The position numbers and the translations under genes were made by a program. A DNA stretch of 64,000 nt. Origin: RPQJ01 sp963698735. Lineage in GTDB: Bacteria > Pseudomonadota > Gammaproteobacteria > Steroidobacterales > Steroidobacteraceae. The stretch spans positions 62,001 through 126,000 of the forward strand of contig CAVOSA010000030.1 in the NCBI GenBank assembly GCA_963698735.1. Reading direction: 5' to 3'. This document shows positions 1 to 10,782 of this stretch, one piece after another. The notes below the pieces were generated by a model. That model did not search any database and was not told the DNA's origin. It worked only from the letters and a program-made list of their open reading frames with translations. The number at the start of each line of letters is the position of its first letter. Position 1 is the first letter of the stretch.

Positions 1-522
1 CCCTTCCGGCGCCAGTTCCGCGCTCAAGGTCTTGTTGATCTGGTTCAGTGCCGCCTTGCTCGCCCGGTAGGCGTACCAGCGGCCGCTCGAGTCCGCGATG
101 CTGCCGAGCTGCGAGGACAGGTTGACGATGGTCCGGCGCTTGCCCGCGCGCAGGTTCGGCAGCAGCGCCTGGGTGACGCGCAGCGGGCCGAGGGTGTTCA
201 CCGCCAGCGTCTGCTCCATCACGGCGAAGTCGACGGTGTCCACGGTCACGTCGTTAGGGTCGAACACGCCGGCGTTGTTCACCAGAATGTCGATGGCCAC
301 CCCGTGCAGGCGGTGCGCGAGGGCCGCGACGCTCGCCGCGTCCGTCAAGTGGAGTGGCTCAACGCGGTCCGCCACCGCGGACAACTCGCTGGCGTCGGCA
401 GGATCACGAACGGTGCCGATGACCCGGTAGCCCTTGGCGGCGAACTGCCGGGCGCACTCGAGGCCGATGCCGCGGTTGGCGCCGGTGATCAGCACGTTGG
501 TGGGCGTGGTGGCGGAGACCAT
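1..522 (-). CDS. SDR family oxidoreductase (C-terminus cut by window edge)
   Basis: Short-chain dehydrogenase/reductase using NAD(P)H. The start at 522 is chosen because the protein then begins MVSATTPTNVLITGANRGIG, which places the TGANRGIG cofactor loop about 14 residues in, as is usual. Further on are NNAG, a serine in VNLSSQLG and the catalytic YRASK tetrad segment. About 174 residues are visible; the substrate-binding C-terminus lies outside the window. No clear ribosome site precedes the ATG, so a start a few codons upstream is possible. The substrate cannot be told from sequence. Confidence 0.85.
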   Translation of the reverse strand, partial: MVSATTPTNVLITGANRGIGLECARQFAAKGYRVIGTVRDPADASELSAVADRVEPLHLTDAASVAALAHRLHGVAIDILVNNAGVFDPNDVTVDTVDFAVMEQTLAVNTLGPLRVTQALLPNLRAGKRRTIVNLSSQLGSIADSSGRWYAYRASKAALNQINKTLSAELAPEG

Positions 523-621
523 GCCGGCGATCGTGACAGAAAAGACAGTGAGCGCAATGACGAGTCATCGCTGGCTGAAGCAGAGCCGGTTCTCCCCTGC
601 CCTGCTCGGCTGGGTCGCGGA

Positions 622-861
622 TCAGAATTTCTTGTGCGAGCCGTCGCACAACGGCGGCTTGGCCGTGTGCTTGCAGGCGCAGAACCACGCCTGCTTCGAC
701 TCCGTGGCCTGGAATTTCACCGGAGTGAACTCCGAGCCCTTGTGCGAACCGTCGCAGAATGGCTGCTGCGCACTCTTGCCGCAGGCACACCACCAGTAGG
801 TCTTGCCGGCCTCGACGTCGACGACGATCGGCGCCTTGGCGGCGATGGTGGGTTCGCTCAT
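622..861 (-). CDS. Double CDGSH iron-sulfur domain protein
   Basis: A 79-residue protein with two complete CDGSH-type [2Fe-2S] sites. Site one uses C25, C27, C36 and H40 (CAC...PFCDGSH); site two uses C61, C63, C72 and H76 (CAC...PLCDGSH). Each is the three-Cys, one-His ligation of mitoNEET-like domains. Bacterial tandem-CDGSH proteins are thought to act in electron transfer or Fe-S/redox homeostasis; the partner here is unknown. The start is well supported by AAGGAG about 8 nt upstream of the ATG. It sits about 100 bp upstream of the truncated SDR on the same strand and could be co-transcribed with it. Confidence 0.93.
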   Translation of the reverse strand: MSEPTIAAKAPIVVDVEAGKTYWWCACGKSAQQPFCDGSHKGSEFTPVKFQATESKQAWFCACKHTAKPPLCDGSHKKF

Positions 862-1055
862 GTCTCAGTCTCCTTGGGAATCGTTTAGCCCTGAGGCTCA
901 TGCTAGCAGCGGTTGCGCGGACGGATCGGCCTGGAATTGGACGCTTGATCATCGGGAAATGCAGAAGGGACCCAAGATCGCAGCAGGGGATCATGCAGGT
1001 CGCCGCACCGCTGCTGGTCCGCGCCGTGCCCTGCCGGTCGGCTGCGTCCGGCGCC

Positions 1056-1733
1056 TTACGGGCCCGTTCGCAACGCTTTGCCCAGCTGGCGCAGCAGCCA
1101 CGTGCTGACTGCAAAGACGGCCGGCAACAGCAGAACAAACACCGCGAATGCCACGGGCGCTGCAATCAGCAACGGCGCCGCGGTGTCGTGATTGTCGTAG
1201 CTTGCGAAAATGCGATTGAAGGCTGCGCCCGCGGCCTGCCAGGCGAGCAGTATGGCGATCGTCGCTGCGGCGACGAGCTGAACGACCGGCCGGCCTGTAT
1301 TGCGGGTCGAATCACCGGCGGTGCGATTCCTGTGGTGCCGGCGGAACGCCCAGGCGGCAACGCCGATGACCAGCGCTGCACCCACGAGCATCAATGCCGG
1401 CAGCAGCCAACGTTCGACCCGTCCCCACCTCGCCAGGTCGTCACGGGGGGTCGAAGGGGGTCTCGTCGCAGGATTGCCCGCGGGCGAAAGGGCCGGTTCC
1501 CGCGTGACTTGCGCAGCGTTGGCGTCGCAGTTCTCGAGGCCCGGGGGACGGATCGTCTTCGCCGTGGACGGGCACGGTCCGTCGACCACGAATTCAACGC
1601 CGGCGGTCTCGCACAGTGCCGCGTTCCGGTTCCGGCAGTCCTGCTCGGCGGTCGGCACGTCCGCGCGGCTGACGGTGAGTGTCAGCAGCAGCACGGAGGC
1701 AGCGATCAGTCGGGTTCTCGCTATGGAATGCAT
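1056..1733 (-). CDS. Hypothetical membrane protein with signal peptide
   Basis: Not recognised. From the ATG at 1733 the 225-residue product begins MHSIARTRLIAASVLLLTL, a signal peptide or first membrane helix. A short Cys-containing periplasmic stretch follows (CRNRNAALC...CPSTAK...ENC), then a proline-rich linker, then three hydrophobic helices at about residues 110-133, 150-170 and 185-210. A TTG at 1787 would add 18 polar residues ahead of the signal sequence, so the internal ATG is preferred. The four or more cysteines near the N-terminus could form disulfides. No function is assigned. Confidence 0.6.
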   Translation of the reverse strand: MHSIARTRLIAASVLLLTLTVSRADVPTAEQDCRNRNAALCETAGVEFVVDGPCPSTAKTIRPPGLENCDANAAQVTREPALSPAGNPATRPPSTPRDDLARWGRVERWLLPALMLVGAALVIGVAAWAFRRHHRNRTAGDSTRNTGRPVVQLVAAATIAILLAWQAAGAAFNRIFASYDNHDTAAPLLIAAPVAFAVFVLLLPAVFAVSTWLLRQLGKALRTGP

Positions 1734-1951
1734 CGGGCCGTCCGGGAATCGTCGTTCGACTAGACCATGCGGCGGTTGCGTGGTCAATGAAGCGAATCAC
1801 ATCCCGGGAATTGAAGCCGGTGAGATTCGGCCAGCATGAAGAGCGATCACCAGAATGCGCGCCGCGCGCGTTCGCACTGCGCTCCGGATCACGCGCACAA
1901 TGCCGTGGACGGTGTGCGAAGCAGGTTCCTTCACGATCCGGGGTGATCACG

Positions 1952-2848
1952 ATGCGAGTTCTCATCACGGGCGGCACGGGTTTCGTCGGCCAGGCACTTT
2001 GCCCCCGGCTGGCGGCGGCGGGGCATCAGGTCGTCATCCTGACGCGGCAGTCGGATCCGAAACTCCCCCAGGGCGTTACGACGGCCGTGACCCGCCTCGA
2101 CGACCTCGTCCCGGGCGAGTTCGGCGCGGTGATCAATCTCGCGGGTGCGCCGATCGGCGATTCGCGATGGACGGAGCACCGCAAGAAGCTGTTGCTGGAT
2201 TCGCGGGTGAGTACCACGTTACGACTGGTCGAGTGGATGGGCCGCGCGCGCCAGCGGCCGCACACGCTGGTGTCGGCCTCGGCGGTGGGCTACTACGGCG
2301 AGCAGGGTGACCGGCCTGTCACGGAGGAGACGCCGCCGACGCCTGGCTTCACTCACCAGCTGTGCGCGGCCTGGGAGCGGGAAGCCGAAAAGGCCACTGC
2401 GCTGGGCATACGCGTGTGCGTGATGCGCATCGGCGTAGTCCTCGATCGTGACGGCGGGGCGCTGGCGAAGATGCTGCCGGCCTTCCGGCTCGGCGGCGGC
2501 GGGAGGTTGGGCACGGGGCGCCAGTACTTTCCTTGGATCCACCGCGAGGACATGACGGCGATCTGCCAGTGGCTGCTGGAGAACCCTACGGCGCGCGGCG
2601 CTTTCAACGCCAGCGCGCCCGCGCCGGTCACCAACGCGGAGTTCACGTCCGCGCTGGGGCGGGCGCTCGGTCGTCCAACGGTGGTGCCCGTGCCGGCGGC
2701 AGCGCTGAAGCTGCTGTTCGGAGAAATGTCCGACCTGCTGCTGGTGAGTGATCGAATGTTGCCGAGGCGTCTGCTCGATGCCGGATTCAAGTTCCAATAC
2801 CCGGATCTCGCGCCGGCACTCGCGGCAATACTTGCTCGCCGCGGGTGA
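1952..2848 (+). CDS. TIGR01777-family NAD-dependent epimerase (YfcH/SDR39U1-like)
   Basis: A 298-residue atypical SDR. It starts MRVLITGGTGFVGQALCPRL, the GGTGFVG nucleotide-binding loop, and contains NLAGAPIG, SASAVGYYG and a C-terminal DUF1731-like end (FGEMSDLLLVSDRMLPRRLLDAG). These are hallmarks of the TIGR01777 family (E. coli YfcH, human SDR39U1), whose substrate is still unknown. The start at 1952 is preferred over longer in-frame options because the Rossmann motif begins there and GGGGTG lies 7 nt upstream. Length is normal for the family. Confidence 0.9.
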   Translation: MRVLITGGTGFVGQALCPRLAAAGHQVVILTRQSDPKLPQGVTTAVTRLDDLVPGEFGAVINLAGAPIGDSRWTEHRKKLLLDSRVSTTLRLVEWMGRARQRPHTLVSASAVGYYGEQGDRPVTEETPPTPGFTHQLCAAWEREAEKATALGIRVCVMRIGVVLDRDGGALAKMLPAFRLGGGGRLGTGRQYFPWIHREDMTAICQWLLENPTARGAFNASAPAPVTNAEFTSALGRALGRPTVVPVPAAALKLLFGEMSDLLLVSDRMLPRRLLDAGFKFQYPDLAPALAAILARRG

Positions 2849-2899
2849 GGGGCCGGCCACGCTGACGGCGCGGCCGCCTCTGCCCTCTCATTCATCGGA

Positions 2900-2977
2900 T
2901 CATGCCGTCAGACCATCGACCTGTTGCAGCAAATAGAGAATGATCGACCCGAGCATCACGAGTCCTACGATTTCCAT
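2900..2977 (-). CDS. Very small single-helix membrane peptide (25 aa)
   Basis: A short reading frame with a textbook AAGGAG site 7 nt before the ATG at 2977. The peptide starts MEIVGLVMLGSIILYLL and ends QQVDGLTA before TGA: one hydrophobic helix of about 15 residues with an acidic N-terminus and a polar tail. Nothing else explains the strong ribosome site, which supports a real microprotein. Its stop lies about 50 bp beyond the convergent epimerase stop. Function is unknown; such peptides often sit as small subunits in membrane complexes, but nothing here shows which. Confidence 0.5.
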   Translation of the reverse strand: MEIVGLVMLGSIILYLLQQVDGLTA

Positions 2978-3059
2978 GGCGAGTCTCCTTGCGGCGCCGA
3001 TGTGGCGCGCACGCCGAAGCGTGCGGCGGGCACACGGATTTCACGCCGGCCGCCGGGCA

Positions 3060-3252
3060 AGCGCTCAGCGGCGACCGGCGCGTGGTGGAACTCTGTGCCT
3101 ACTGGCACCCGGCCGGGCTCTGGGGGCTCTTGTACTGGTACGCCCACCTGCCGCTGTACAGCCCACTGGTGAATAGTGCCGTGGCAGAGGTGGCACGCCG
3201 GGCAGAAGCGCTCGACGACAAGCGGGCGACAACGGCGGAGCCAGTCACCTAG
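3060..3252 (+). pseudogene. Remnant of a DUF2867 (SDR-associated) C-terminal domain
   Basis: One frame reads AYWHPAGLWGLLYWYAHLPL and then NSAVAEVARRAEAL, which I recognise as the conserved end of DUF2867, the C-terminal domain of larger NAD(P)H-binding SDR proteins. Only about 60 residues remain. The N-terminal Rossmann part is absent, and the open frame begins only at a TTG near 2989 with no ribosome site. This is best read as the degraded 3' end of a lost gene. A complete upstream part in another frame was looked for and not seen. The rest of 2978-3377 holds nothing else I can name. Confidence 0.45.
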
Positions 3253-3377
3253 GGCCGGTTCACACTTCAAGGAACGGTTCGGCCTCGAATTGGGGGCAGG
3301 CAATGCTCAGGCCCGCAAGCGCGGATCCAGCCCGGTACCATTCAGGAATGGCTCCAAGCCGTCTAGACTGCACGCCG

Positions 3378-5735
<2,358 letters not shown>

Positions 5736-5792
5736 CCTGCCGATCGCGCGCGGGGTGGCCGGCCCGCAGGACCGTCACCCCGGCCAGCACGC

Positions 5793-5888
5793 TCAGCCTT
5801 TCTTGGCTTTCTTCTCGGCGCGCTTCTCTTCCTTGGTCTTCGCCGGCTTCTTCTTGGTTTCCTTCTTCCGGTCCATGCCCTTGCCCAT
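5793..5888 (-). CDS. Lysine-rich microprotein (31 aa)
   Basis: The frame starts MGKGMDRKKETKKKPAKTKE and continues in the same highly basic style (EKRAEKKAKKG) to TGA. GGAG sits 8 nt before the ATG at 5888. About 14 of 31 residues are lysine, regularly mixed with Glu and Ala, so a charged helix is expected. Similar short lysine-rich hypothetical proteins of the MGKG...KKxTKKxPxKT kind occur in other proteobacteria from memory; no function is known. It may bind nucleic acid, but that is inference from charge only. It is convergent with ygiQ. Confidence 0.6.
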   Translation of the reverse strand: MGKGMDRKKETKKKPAKTKEEKRAEKKAKKG

Positions 5889-5981
5889 GTCGTTCACTCC
5901 AGGGGTGATTGGTCAGTTCGAATCAACGCCAGCACGGGCACGATAGCCGCAGACCGGCCGGGAATCCATTACGGCGCAGCC

Positions 5982-7907
5982 TCACTCGTAGCTGTGGCTC
6001 TTGAACAGGTCGGCCGCGGTCTGGAAATAGGCAATCCCGAGCGGCAGCAGGTCCGTCACGTCCTTGTCGCGAGTGAAGGTGTTTGCGGCCGGATCGAAGT
6101 GATAGGACTCGTGCGTCTTGCCAAGGCCCAGCACTTCGAGCTCGTTGTCGCGCAGGATCGCAATGTCGTGGTTGTGGCTGAAGAGCGCAATCCGTGAATG
6201 GCCGGGCGGCTCGTGCAGGATGTCCACGCCGAAGAACGGCGCCTCGTACGGCAGGCCGAGCAGTCCGAGGACCGTAGGCGCGATGTCGATCTGCGTCATG
6301 AGCGTGTCGACCTGTCGCGGCGCGAGGTGCTTCGGCGAATAGATCATCAGCGGGATTTCATAGGTCTCGAGCGGAATCTCGGCCTTGCCGTAGACCCGCG
6401 CGCCGTGGTCGGCGACGACGACGAACACCGTGTTGTCGAACCACGGTTGTTTCGCCGCCTGGCGCAGGAAGTACGCCAGCGCGTAGTCGGCATAGCGCAC
6501 CCCCGACTGGCGTCCGCCGCCCTCGGGCTTGATGCCTTCCTTTTCCAGGCCCGGCCGGAACGTGAACGGCTTGTGGTTCGACGTGGTCATGACGATCGAG
6601 AAGAACGGTTTGCCGCTCGCGTACTGCTCGTCGTAATGCTGGATGGCGCGGTCGAACAGGTCTTCGTCGCTGACGCCCCAGACGTTTTCGAAGCGCACGT
6701 TCTCGATGTCGGTGCGGTCGAGCACCTGGAACCCGTTGCCTGCGAAAAACGAGTTCATGTCGTCGAAATAGCCGTAGCCGCCGTAGAGAAAGCTGCTCTG
6801 GTAGCCGAGTTCGTTCATCACCTGGCCCCAGGTCGCGATGCCCTGGTTGCCGGGGCGCCGCAGGATCGAGACGGTCGGGATCGGCGGGAACGAAGCCGTG
6901 ATCGCCTCGAGTCCGCGCACGGTCCGGGTGCCGGACGCATAGGTGTGGGCGAACCAGAGGCCCTGCTTCGCATACGCGTCGAAGTACGGCGTCCAGTCCT
7001 TCTGCGAGCCGTGCAGCTTGCTGAACTCCGCGCCGAACGACTCGCTCGAGACCACGACCACGTTGAGCTTGCCCAGCCCGTCCGGTCGCGCGGCGTGTCG
7101 GCGGTCGAGCCGGCCGTCGGCCAGGCGCGTGAACGGAGCGCCGTCCGGCTCCAGTTCCCGGCGCAGTCTCTCGAGATTGGCAGCCGGCTTGCGGCTCACG
7201 TAATAGGCCTCGTAGTCGATGTCGCTGGTGCGTGCCGCACGGAAGAAGCTGCTGTGGCCGTTCTGCAGCAGTTCGTTCTCGACGCGATTCGCGGACGTCG
7301 ACAATGCATTGGTCGGGTACAGCGCGATGGCCAGTGCGAGCGCCGCGGCAAACGGCACGAACACGGCAAGCCGCTCACGGAAGCGCACGACCTGGTGGAA
7401 CGCCGTCGCGAATGTCCCGCGCAGGAAGAAGGCTGCGATCGAACCGATCGTGACCGCGACGAGCAGGACCTTCATCACGGGGTACGCGTCCCAGATGTCC
7501 GTGAAGACTTCAGTGGGGTACGCGAGGTAGTCGTACGCGACGATGTTGAAGCGGGCGTCGAACTCTTCGAAGAAGAACCACTCCGCCGCCGTCAGGTAGA
7601 GCAGGCCCGCGATGGTGGCGACGGTGCCGCCGTACAGGAGCACGCGGTTGGCCCTGGAACGGAACCAGCGGTCCGGCACGAGCAGGATGTAGAGCGCCAG
7701 CGGCGCGAACAGGTACAGGCTCTCGATGAGGTCGTTGACGAAGCCGGCCGTCAACACGTACGGCAGCCGCGACGCGCCGACATCGGCCTCGGAGCCGAAG
7801 CTGTGCCACAGGAAGACGCGCCCGACGAAGCCGAGTACCAGGTAGACGGTCACCAGCGCGATCCACGGAGCGAATCGCCGCAAGGCATTTTTGATGGTCG
7901 AAGTCAT
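5982..7907 (-). CDS. LTA synthase / sulfatase-like phosphoglycerol transferase family protein
   Basis: A 641-residue inner-membrane protein of the alkaline-phosphatase superfamily. The N-terminal 230 residues hold about five membrane helices. The periplasmic domain begins near residue 275 (VVVSSESFGAEFS, metal-binding Glu) and has the predicted nucleophile Thr329 in SGTRTVRGLEA. Later come FSIVMTTSNHKPF and VVVADHGAR, which supply the remaining metal ligands. Gram-negative relatives transfer phosphoglycerol or phosphoethanolamine from lipids to periplasmic glucans or envelope glycans; which of these applies cannot be told. Teichoic acid is not expected in this host. Monocistronic by spacing. 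Confidence 0.85.
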   Translation of the reverse strand: MTSTIKNALRRFAPWIALVTVYLVLGFVGRVFLWHSFGSEADVGASRLPYVLTAGFVNDLIESLYLFAPLALYILLVPDRWFRSRANRVLLYGGTVATIAGLLYLTAAEWFFFEEFDARFNIVAYDYLAYPTEVFTDIWDAYPVMKVLLVAVTIGSIAAFFLRGTFATAFHQVVRFRERLAVFVPFAAALALAIALYPTNALSTSANRVENELLQNGHSSFFRAARTSDIDYEAYYVSRKPAANLERLRRELEPDGAPFTRLADGRLDRRHAARPDGLGKLNVVVVSSESFGAEFSKLHGSQKDWTPYFDAYAKQGLWFAHTYASGTRTVRGLEAITASFPPIPTVSILRRPGNQGIATWGQVMNELGYQSSFLYGGYGYFDDMNSFFAGNGFQVLDRTDIENVRFENVWGVSDEDLFDRAIQHYDEQYASGKPFFSIVMTTSNHKPFTFRPGLEKEGIKPEGGGRQSGVRYADYALAYFLRQAAKQPWFDNTVFVVVADHGARVYGKAEIPLETYEIPLMIYSPKHLAPRQVDTLMTQIDIAPTVLGLLGLPYEAPFFGVDILHEPPGHSRIALFSHNHDIAILRDNELEVLGLGKTHESYHFDPAANTFTRDKDVTDLLPLGIAYFQTAADLFKSHSYE

Positions 7908-8020
7908 TCAGAACCCCGGCAGGTAGACACAGGCAGCAGCAGACCCCCGCTTCCGGGTAGTCACAGGGTTAGACGCCGGTGGCGGGCGGAATCAATCGCG
8001 GTGCCGGGGCACCGACAGGC

Positions 8021-8030
8021 GGGGGGGGGG
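8021..8030. repeat. Homopolymeric G10 tract
   Basis: Ten consecutive G residues in the 145-bp gap between the end of the aldo/keto reductase gene and the start of the LTA-synthase-like gene, about 114 nt upstream of the latter's ATG. Such tracts slip during replication and can change promoter spacing, but they are also prone to sequencing error. Confidence 0.7.
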
Positions 8031-8052
8031 TTCGCGACCGGCCGGGACGGGC

Positions 8053-8892
8053 TCAGCCGGGCAGATCGAAAGACGCGGCCGCGACGAGCTGCTCGAGGTG
8101 GTCGATCCGGGAGGTGCCAGGAATCGGCAGCATGGCCGGCGATCGCCCCAGCAACCACGCCACGGACGCCTGCGGCACGGACCAGCCCCGGGCGACGGCC
8201 AGGCGTTCCAGCTCCGTTCGCTCCGGGCGGCGGGCGTCGCCCTGGCCCTGCGCGAGCGGCGACCAGGGCAGGAATGCGATTCCATCGCGTTCGCAGACCT
8301 CCAGCACCGGGTCCGACGCGCGGTACGCGAAGTTGTAACGGTTCTGCACCGAAACCACCGGCACGATACGGCGTGCGCGCTCCAGCTCCCGGGCGTTGAA
8401 ATTCGACACGCCGACGTGGCGAATCTTGCCCTCCTGCCGCAGCCGCGCGAGTTCCCCGACCGAGTCCTCGAGCGGCACGTGCGGATCGATGGCGTGCAGC
8501 TGGTACACGTCGATGCGCCCGAGCCGCAGCCGGCGCAGGCTCGCTTCGCAGGCCAGGCGCAGGTGCTCCGGCCTGCCGTCCGTCACCCAGCTCGGCTGGT
8601 CGGGCCTGACGATGCCGCCCTTCGTCGCGATCACGAGATCGGCGGGGTACGGGTAGAGCGCCTCCGCAATCAGGCGCTCGCTGACTGCAGGCCCATACGA
8701 GTCGGCGGTGTCGATGAAACGCACGCCGAGGGCGACGGCCCGCTGCAGCAGACGGCGCGCTGCGTCCGGATCAGGCGGCTCGCCCCAGATGCCTTCCCCC
8801 GTGACGCGCATGGCCCCGAACCCAAGCCGCGGCACGCGGAGGTCGCCGCCCAGGGTGATGAAGCCGGCGTTGGCGGCGTTGGCGTCGGGCAT
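8053..8892 (-). CDS. Aldo/keto reductase
   Basis: A 279-residue NADPH-dependent aldo/keto reductase. Visible family motifs are RLGFGAMR near the N-terminus, FIDTADSYGP with the catalytic Asp and Tyr, VIATKGGI with the catalytic Lys, YQLHAIDP with the His, HVGVSNFNARELE, and a C-terminal LPIPGTSR that grips the cofactor. Length is slightly short but normal for the oxidoreductase-type subfamily. GGAGG 8 nt before the ATG fixes the start. Substrate unknown. It stands alone between the sulfatase and the glycine-zipper gene. Confidence 0.92.
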   Translation of the reverse strand: MPDANAANAGFITLGGDLRVPRLGFGAMRVTGEGIWGEPPDPDAARRLLQRAVALGVRFIDTADSYGPAVSERLIAEALYPYPADLVIATKGGIVRPDQPSWVTDGRPEHLRLACEASLRRLRLGRIDVYQLHAIDPHVPLEDSVGELARLRQEGKIRHVGVSNFNARELERARRIVPVVSVQNRYNFAYRASDPVLEVCERDGIAFLPWSPLAQGQGDARRPERTELERLAVARGWSVPQASVAWLLGRSPAMLPIPGTSRIDHLEQLVAAASFDLPG

Positions 8893-9042
8893 GCGGAATC
8901 CTCCGGGTTTGACTTAACGCTACTCGCGGCCGTGACGGGTGTCACTCATCCGGACTCCGGGCATGTCTCGCGCGGCCGGCGGCGTTAGCGTCCCTCGCGT
9001 GTCCACACCGGACGCCACCGGTGACGAGCCGAGGAGGTTTCG

Positions 9043-9648
9043 ATGAAATCACTCAAGTCGATCGCGCGCGGGGCCGGGCTCGCTGCAGTTCTGGCCGTGC
9101 CATGTGCCTCGCTTGCGGCCCCGCCTGACTGGGCTCCGGCCCATGGCTGGCGCAAGAAGAACGACCCGTCCTACGCCGGCCACAGCGGGCGGGAATGGGA
9201 ATACGACTACGGCGTGCGCGCGGGTTCATGCGACCGTGGGCGCATCGGCCAGGTCCTGGGCGGCGTGGTCGGCGGCGTTGCCGGTGGCGCAATCGGCGCC
9301 GAAGTTGCAAAGGGCAGTCCCCAGCGCGACGTGGCGATCGTCGTTGGCACGGTCGTCGGTGCCGCGATCGGCGCGGAGGTCGGGCGGCGCATGGACAAGA
9401 CCGACCGCTCGTGCGTCGGACACGCGCTGGAGCTGGCCGACAATGGCCAGAGCGTCCGCTGGACCAATCCCAATACACGCATGACGTATCAGCTGACGCC
9501 AGTCGACGCCGATCGGGGCGACGACGGCTGTCGTCGTTTCCGCCTGATCGCACACGGCTCGTTTGGATTGAGCGAAGGACTCACCGTCGCGTGCACGGAC
9601 GGCACAGGCGTCTGGCAGCCCGAGAGCGATCGGCTCAGCCGACGCTAG
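9043..9648 (+). CDS. Glycine-zipper 2TM domain protein, exported
   Basis: A 201-residue envelope protein. A signal peptide (about residues 1-24, ending SLAAPP) is followed by a short acidic/aromatic region. Then comes a glycine-zipper segment (residues about 70-110: GQVLGGVVGGVAGGAIGAEV and GTVVGAAIGAEVGRRMD) of the kind that packs into or against the outer membrane. The C-terminal part (TNPNTRMTYQLTPV, RRFRLIAHG) resembles the surface-antigen-like domain often paired with such zippers. GAGGAGG about 6 nt upstream supports the start. Likely a structural or assembly protein of the outer membrane. Confidence 0.85.
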   Translation: MKSLKSIARGAGLAAVLAVPCASLAAPPDWAPAHGWRKKNDPSYAGHSGREWEYDYGVRAGSCDRGRIGQVLGGVVGGVAGGAIGAEVAKGSPQRDVAIVVGTVVGAAIGAEVGRRMDKTDRSCVGHALELADNGQSVRWTNPNTRMTYQLTPVDADRGDDGCRRFRLIAHGSFGLSEGLTVACTDGTGVWQPESDRLSRR

Positions 9649-9717
9649 TCACTACGGGCCGGATCGTTGATGCCCCACCGGGCGCGTGCTAGCGTGCGCC
9701 CGCTTGCAGGGGAATCG

Positions 9718-10749
9718 ATGAAAGACACCCGACCGACGTCACGCGACATCGCCCGCCTCGCGGAGGTCTCGCAGGCCACGGTGTCGCGCGCCCTGCGTAA
9801 CAGCCCGCTGGTGCGGCCGGAAACCCGCGAGCGCATCGAATCCATCGCGCGGCAACTCAGTTACCGCACCGACCGACGTGCTGCCGGCCTGCGCACGCGC
9901 CGCTCGAACACGCTGGCGCTGCTGCTCTTCGAGGAATCGCCCGAAGACGCCCAGATCAACCCATTTTTCCTCTCGATGCTGGGTCACATCACCCGCGCCA
10001 CGGCGCGACGCGGGCTCGATCTGCTCGTGTCTTTCCAGCAGCTGAGCGACGACTGGCACACGGATTACGAGCTCAGCAACCGCGCGGACGGCCTGATCCT
10101 GCTCGGCTACGGCGACTACCTCACTGCGATGCCGCGGTTGCGGAAGCTGGCAGACGCGGGAGCAAACTTCGTCATCTGGGGCCCCGACGTGGACGGCACG
10201 CCGGGTCGCTACGTCCGCACCGACAACACGGCGGGCGGACTGCAGGCGACGCGGCACCTGCTGCGGCTGGGCCGGCGGCGCATAGCCTTCATCGGGAGCG
10301 CATCCGACCAATGGCCGGAGTTCCAGGCGCGCTACAGCGGCTACGAGCGAGCACTGCGCGAAGCGGGCATCGAACCCGATCCGGCGCTGCTGGTCGAGGC
10401 CCAGTCGAGCGAGACGGCGGGCCATGAGGCGGCGTCCGCGCTGGTTGCTTCGGGTGTGCCGTTCGACGGCGTCTTCGCGGCCAGCGATCTCATCGCGATG
10501 GGCGCGATCAGCTTGCTGCGCGACCGCGGCCGCTCCGTGCCGGGCGACGTGGCCGTGGTCGGGTTCGACGACATCGCCGCGGCTGCGCATTTCATTCCGT
10601 CGCTGACGACGGTGCAGCAGGACACGCATCGGGCGGCGGACATGCTGGTCGACAACCTGCTGCGGATGACGGCCGGCGAGCCCGTCGAATCCGCGTTGAT
10701 CGAGCCGAACCTGGTCATCCGCAGTTCCTGCGGCAGCCCAGCCGCCTGA
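9718..10749 (+). CDS. LacI-family transcriptional regulator of the sugar locus
   Basis: A 343-residue repressor or activator. The N-terminal helix-turn-helix reads TSRDIARLAEVSQATVSRAL, with the hinge region near residue 50-60 (RTDRRAAGLRTRRSNTLAL). A periplasmic-binding-protein-like effector domain follows (NRADGLILLG, FDGVFAASDLIAMGA, VPGDVAVVGFDDI, LTTVQQD). The start at 9718 has AGGGG 6 nt upstream and places the HTH at the usual position. It converges on the ABC/MFS operon. Two identical LacI-type palindromes at 18222 and 33430 are its most likely operators (inference), so it probably senses a maltodextrin-derived sugar. Confidence 0.9.
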   Translation: MKDTRPTSRDIARLAEVSQATVSRALRNSPLVRPETRERIESIARQLSYRTDRRAAGLRTRRSNTLALLLFEESPEDAQINPFFLSMLGHITRATARRGLDLLVSFQQLSDDWHTDYELSNRADGLILLGYGDYLTAMPRLRKLADAGANFVIWGPDVDGTPGRYVRTDNTAGGLQATRHLLRLGRRRIAFIGSASDQWPEFQARYSGYERALREAGIEPDPALLVEAQSSETAGHEAASALVASGVPFDGVFAASDLIAMGAISLLRDRGRSVPGDVAVVGFDDIAAAAHFIPSLTTVQQDTHRAADMLVDNLLRMTAGEPVESALIEPNLVIRSSCGSPAA

Positions 10750-10763
10750 GCGGATCGGCGGCT
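10740..10763 (+). terminator. Possible terminator hairpin at the end of the LacI gene
   Basis: AGCCGCC (10740-10746) pairs with GGCGGCT (10757-10763) around a 10-nt loop that includes the stop codon. There is no clear U-tract, so intrinsic termination would be weak. It lies in the convergent gap with the MFS gene. Confidence 0.35.
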
Positions 10764-10782
10764 CGCAGCCACCCTCCATCGA

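Noticed and set aside
6198..8399. Plus-strand 733-aa frame opposite the sulfatase and AKR genes
   Set aside because: Antisense shadow with biased composition and no recognisable motif; spans two real genes and their gap.
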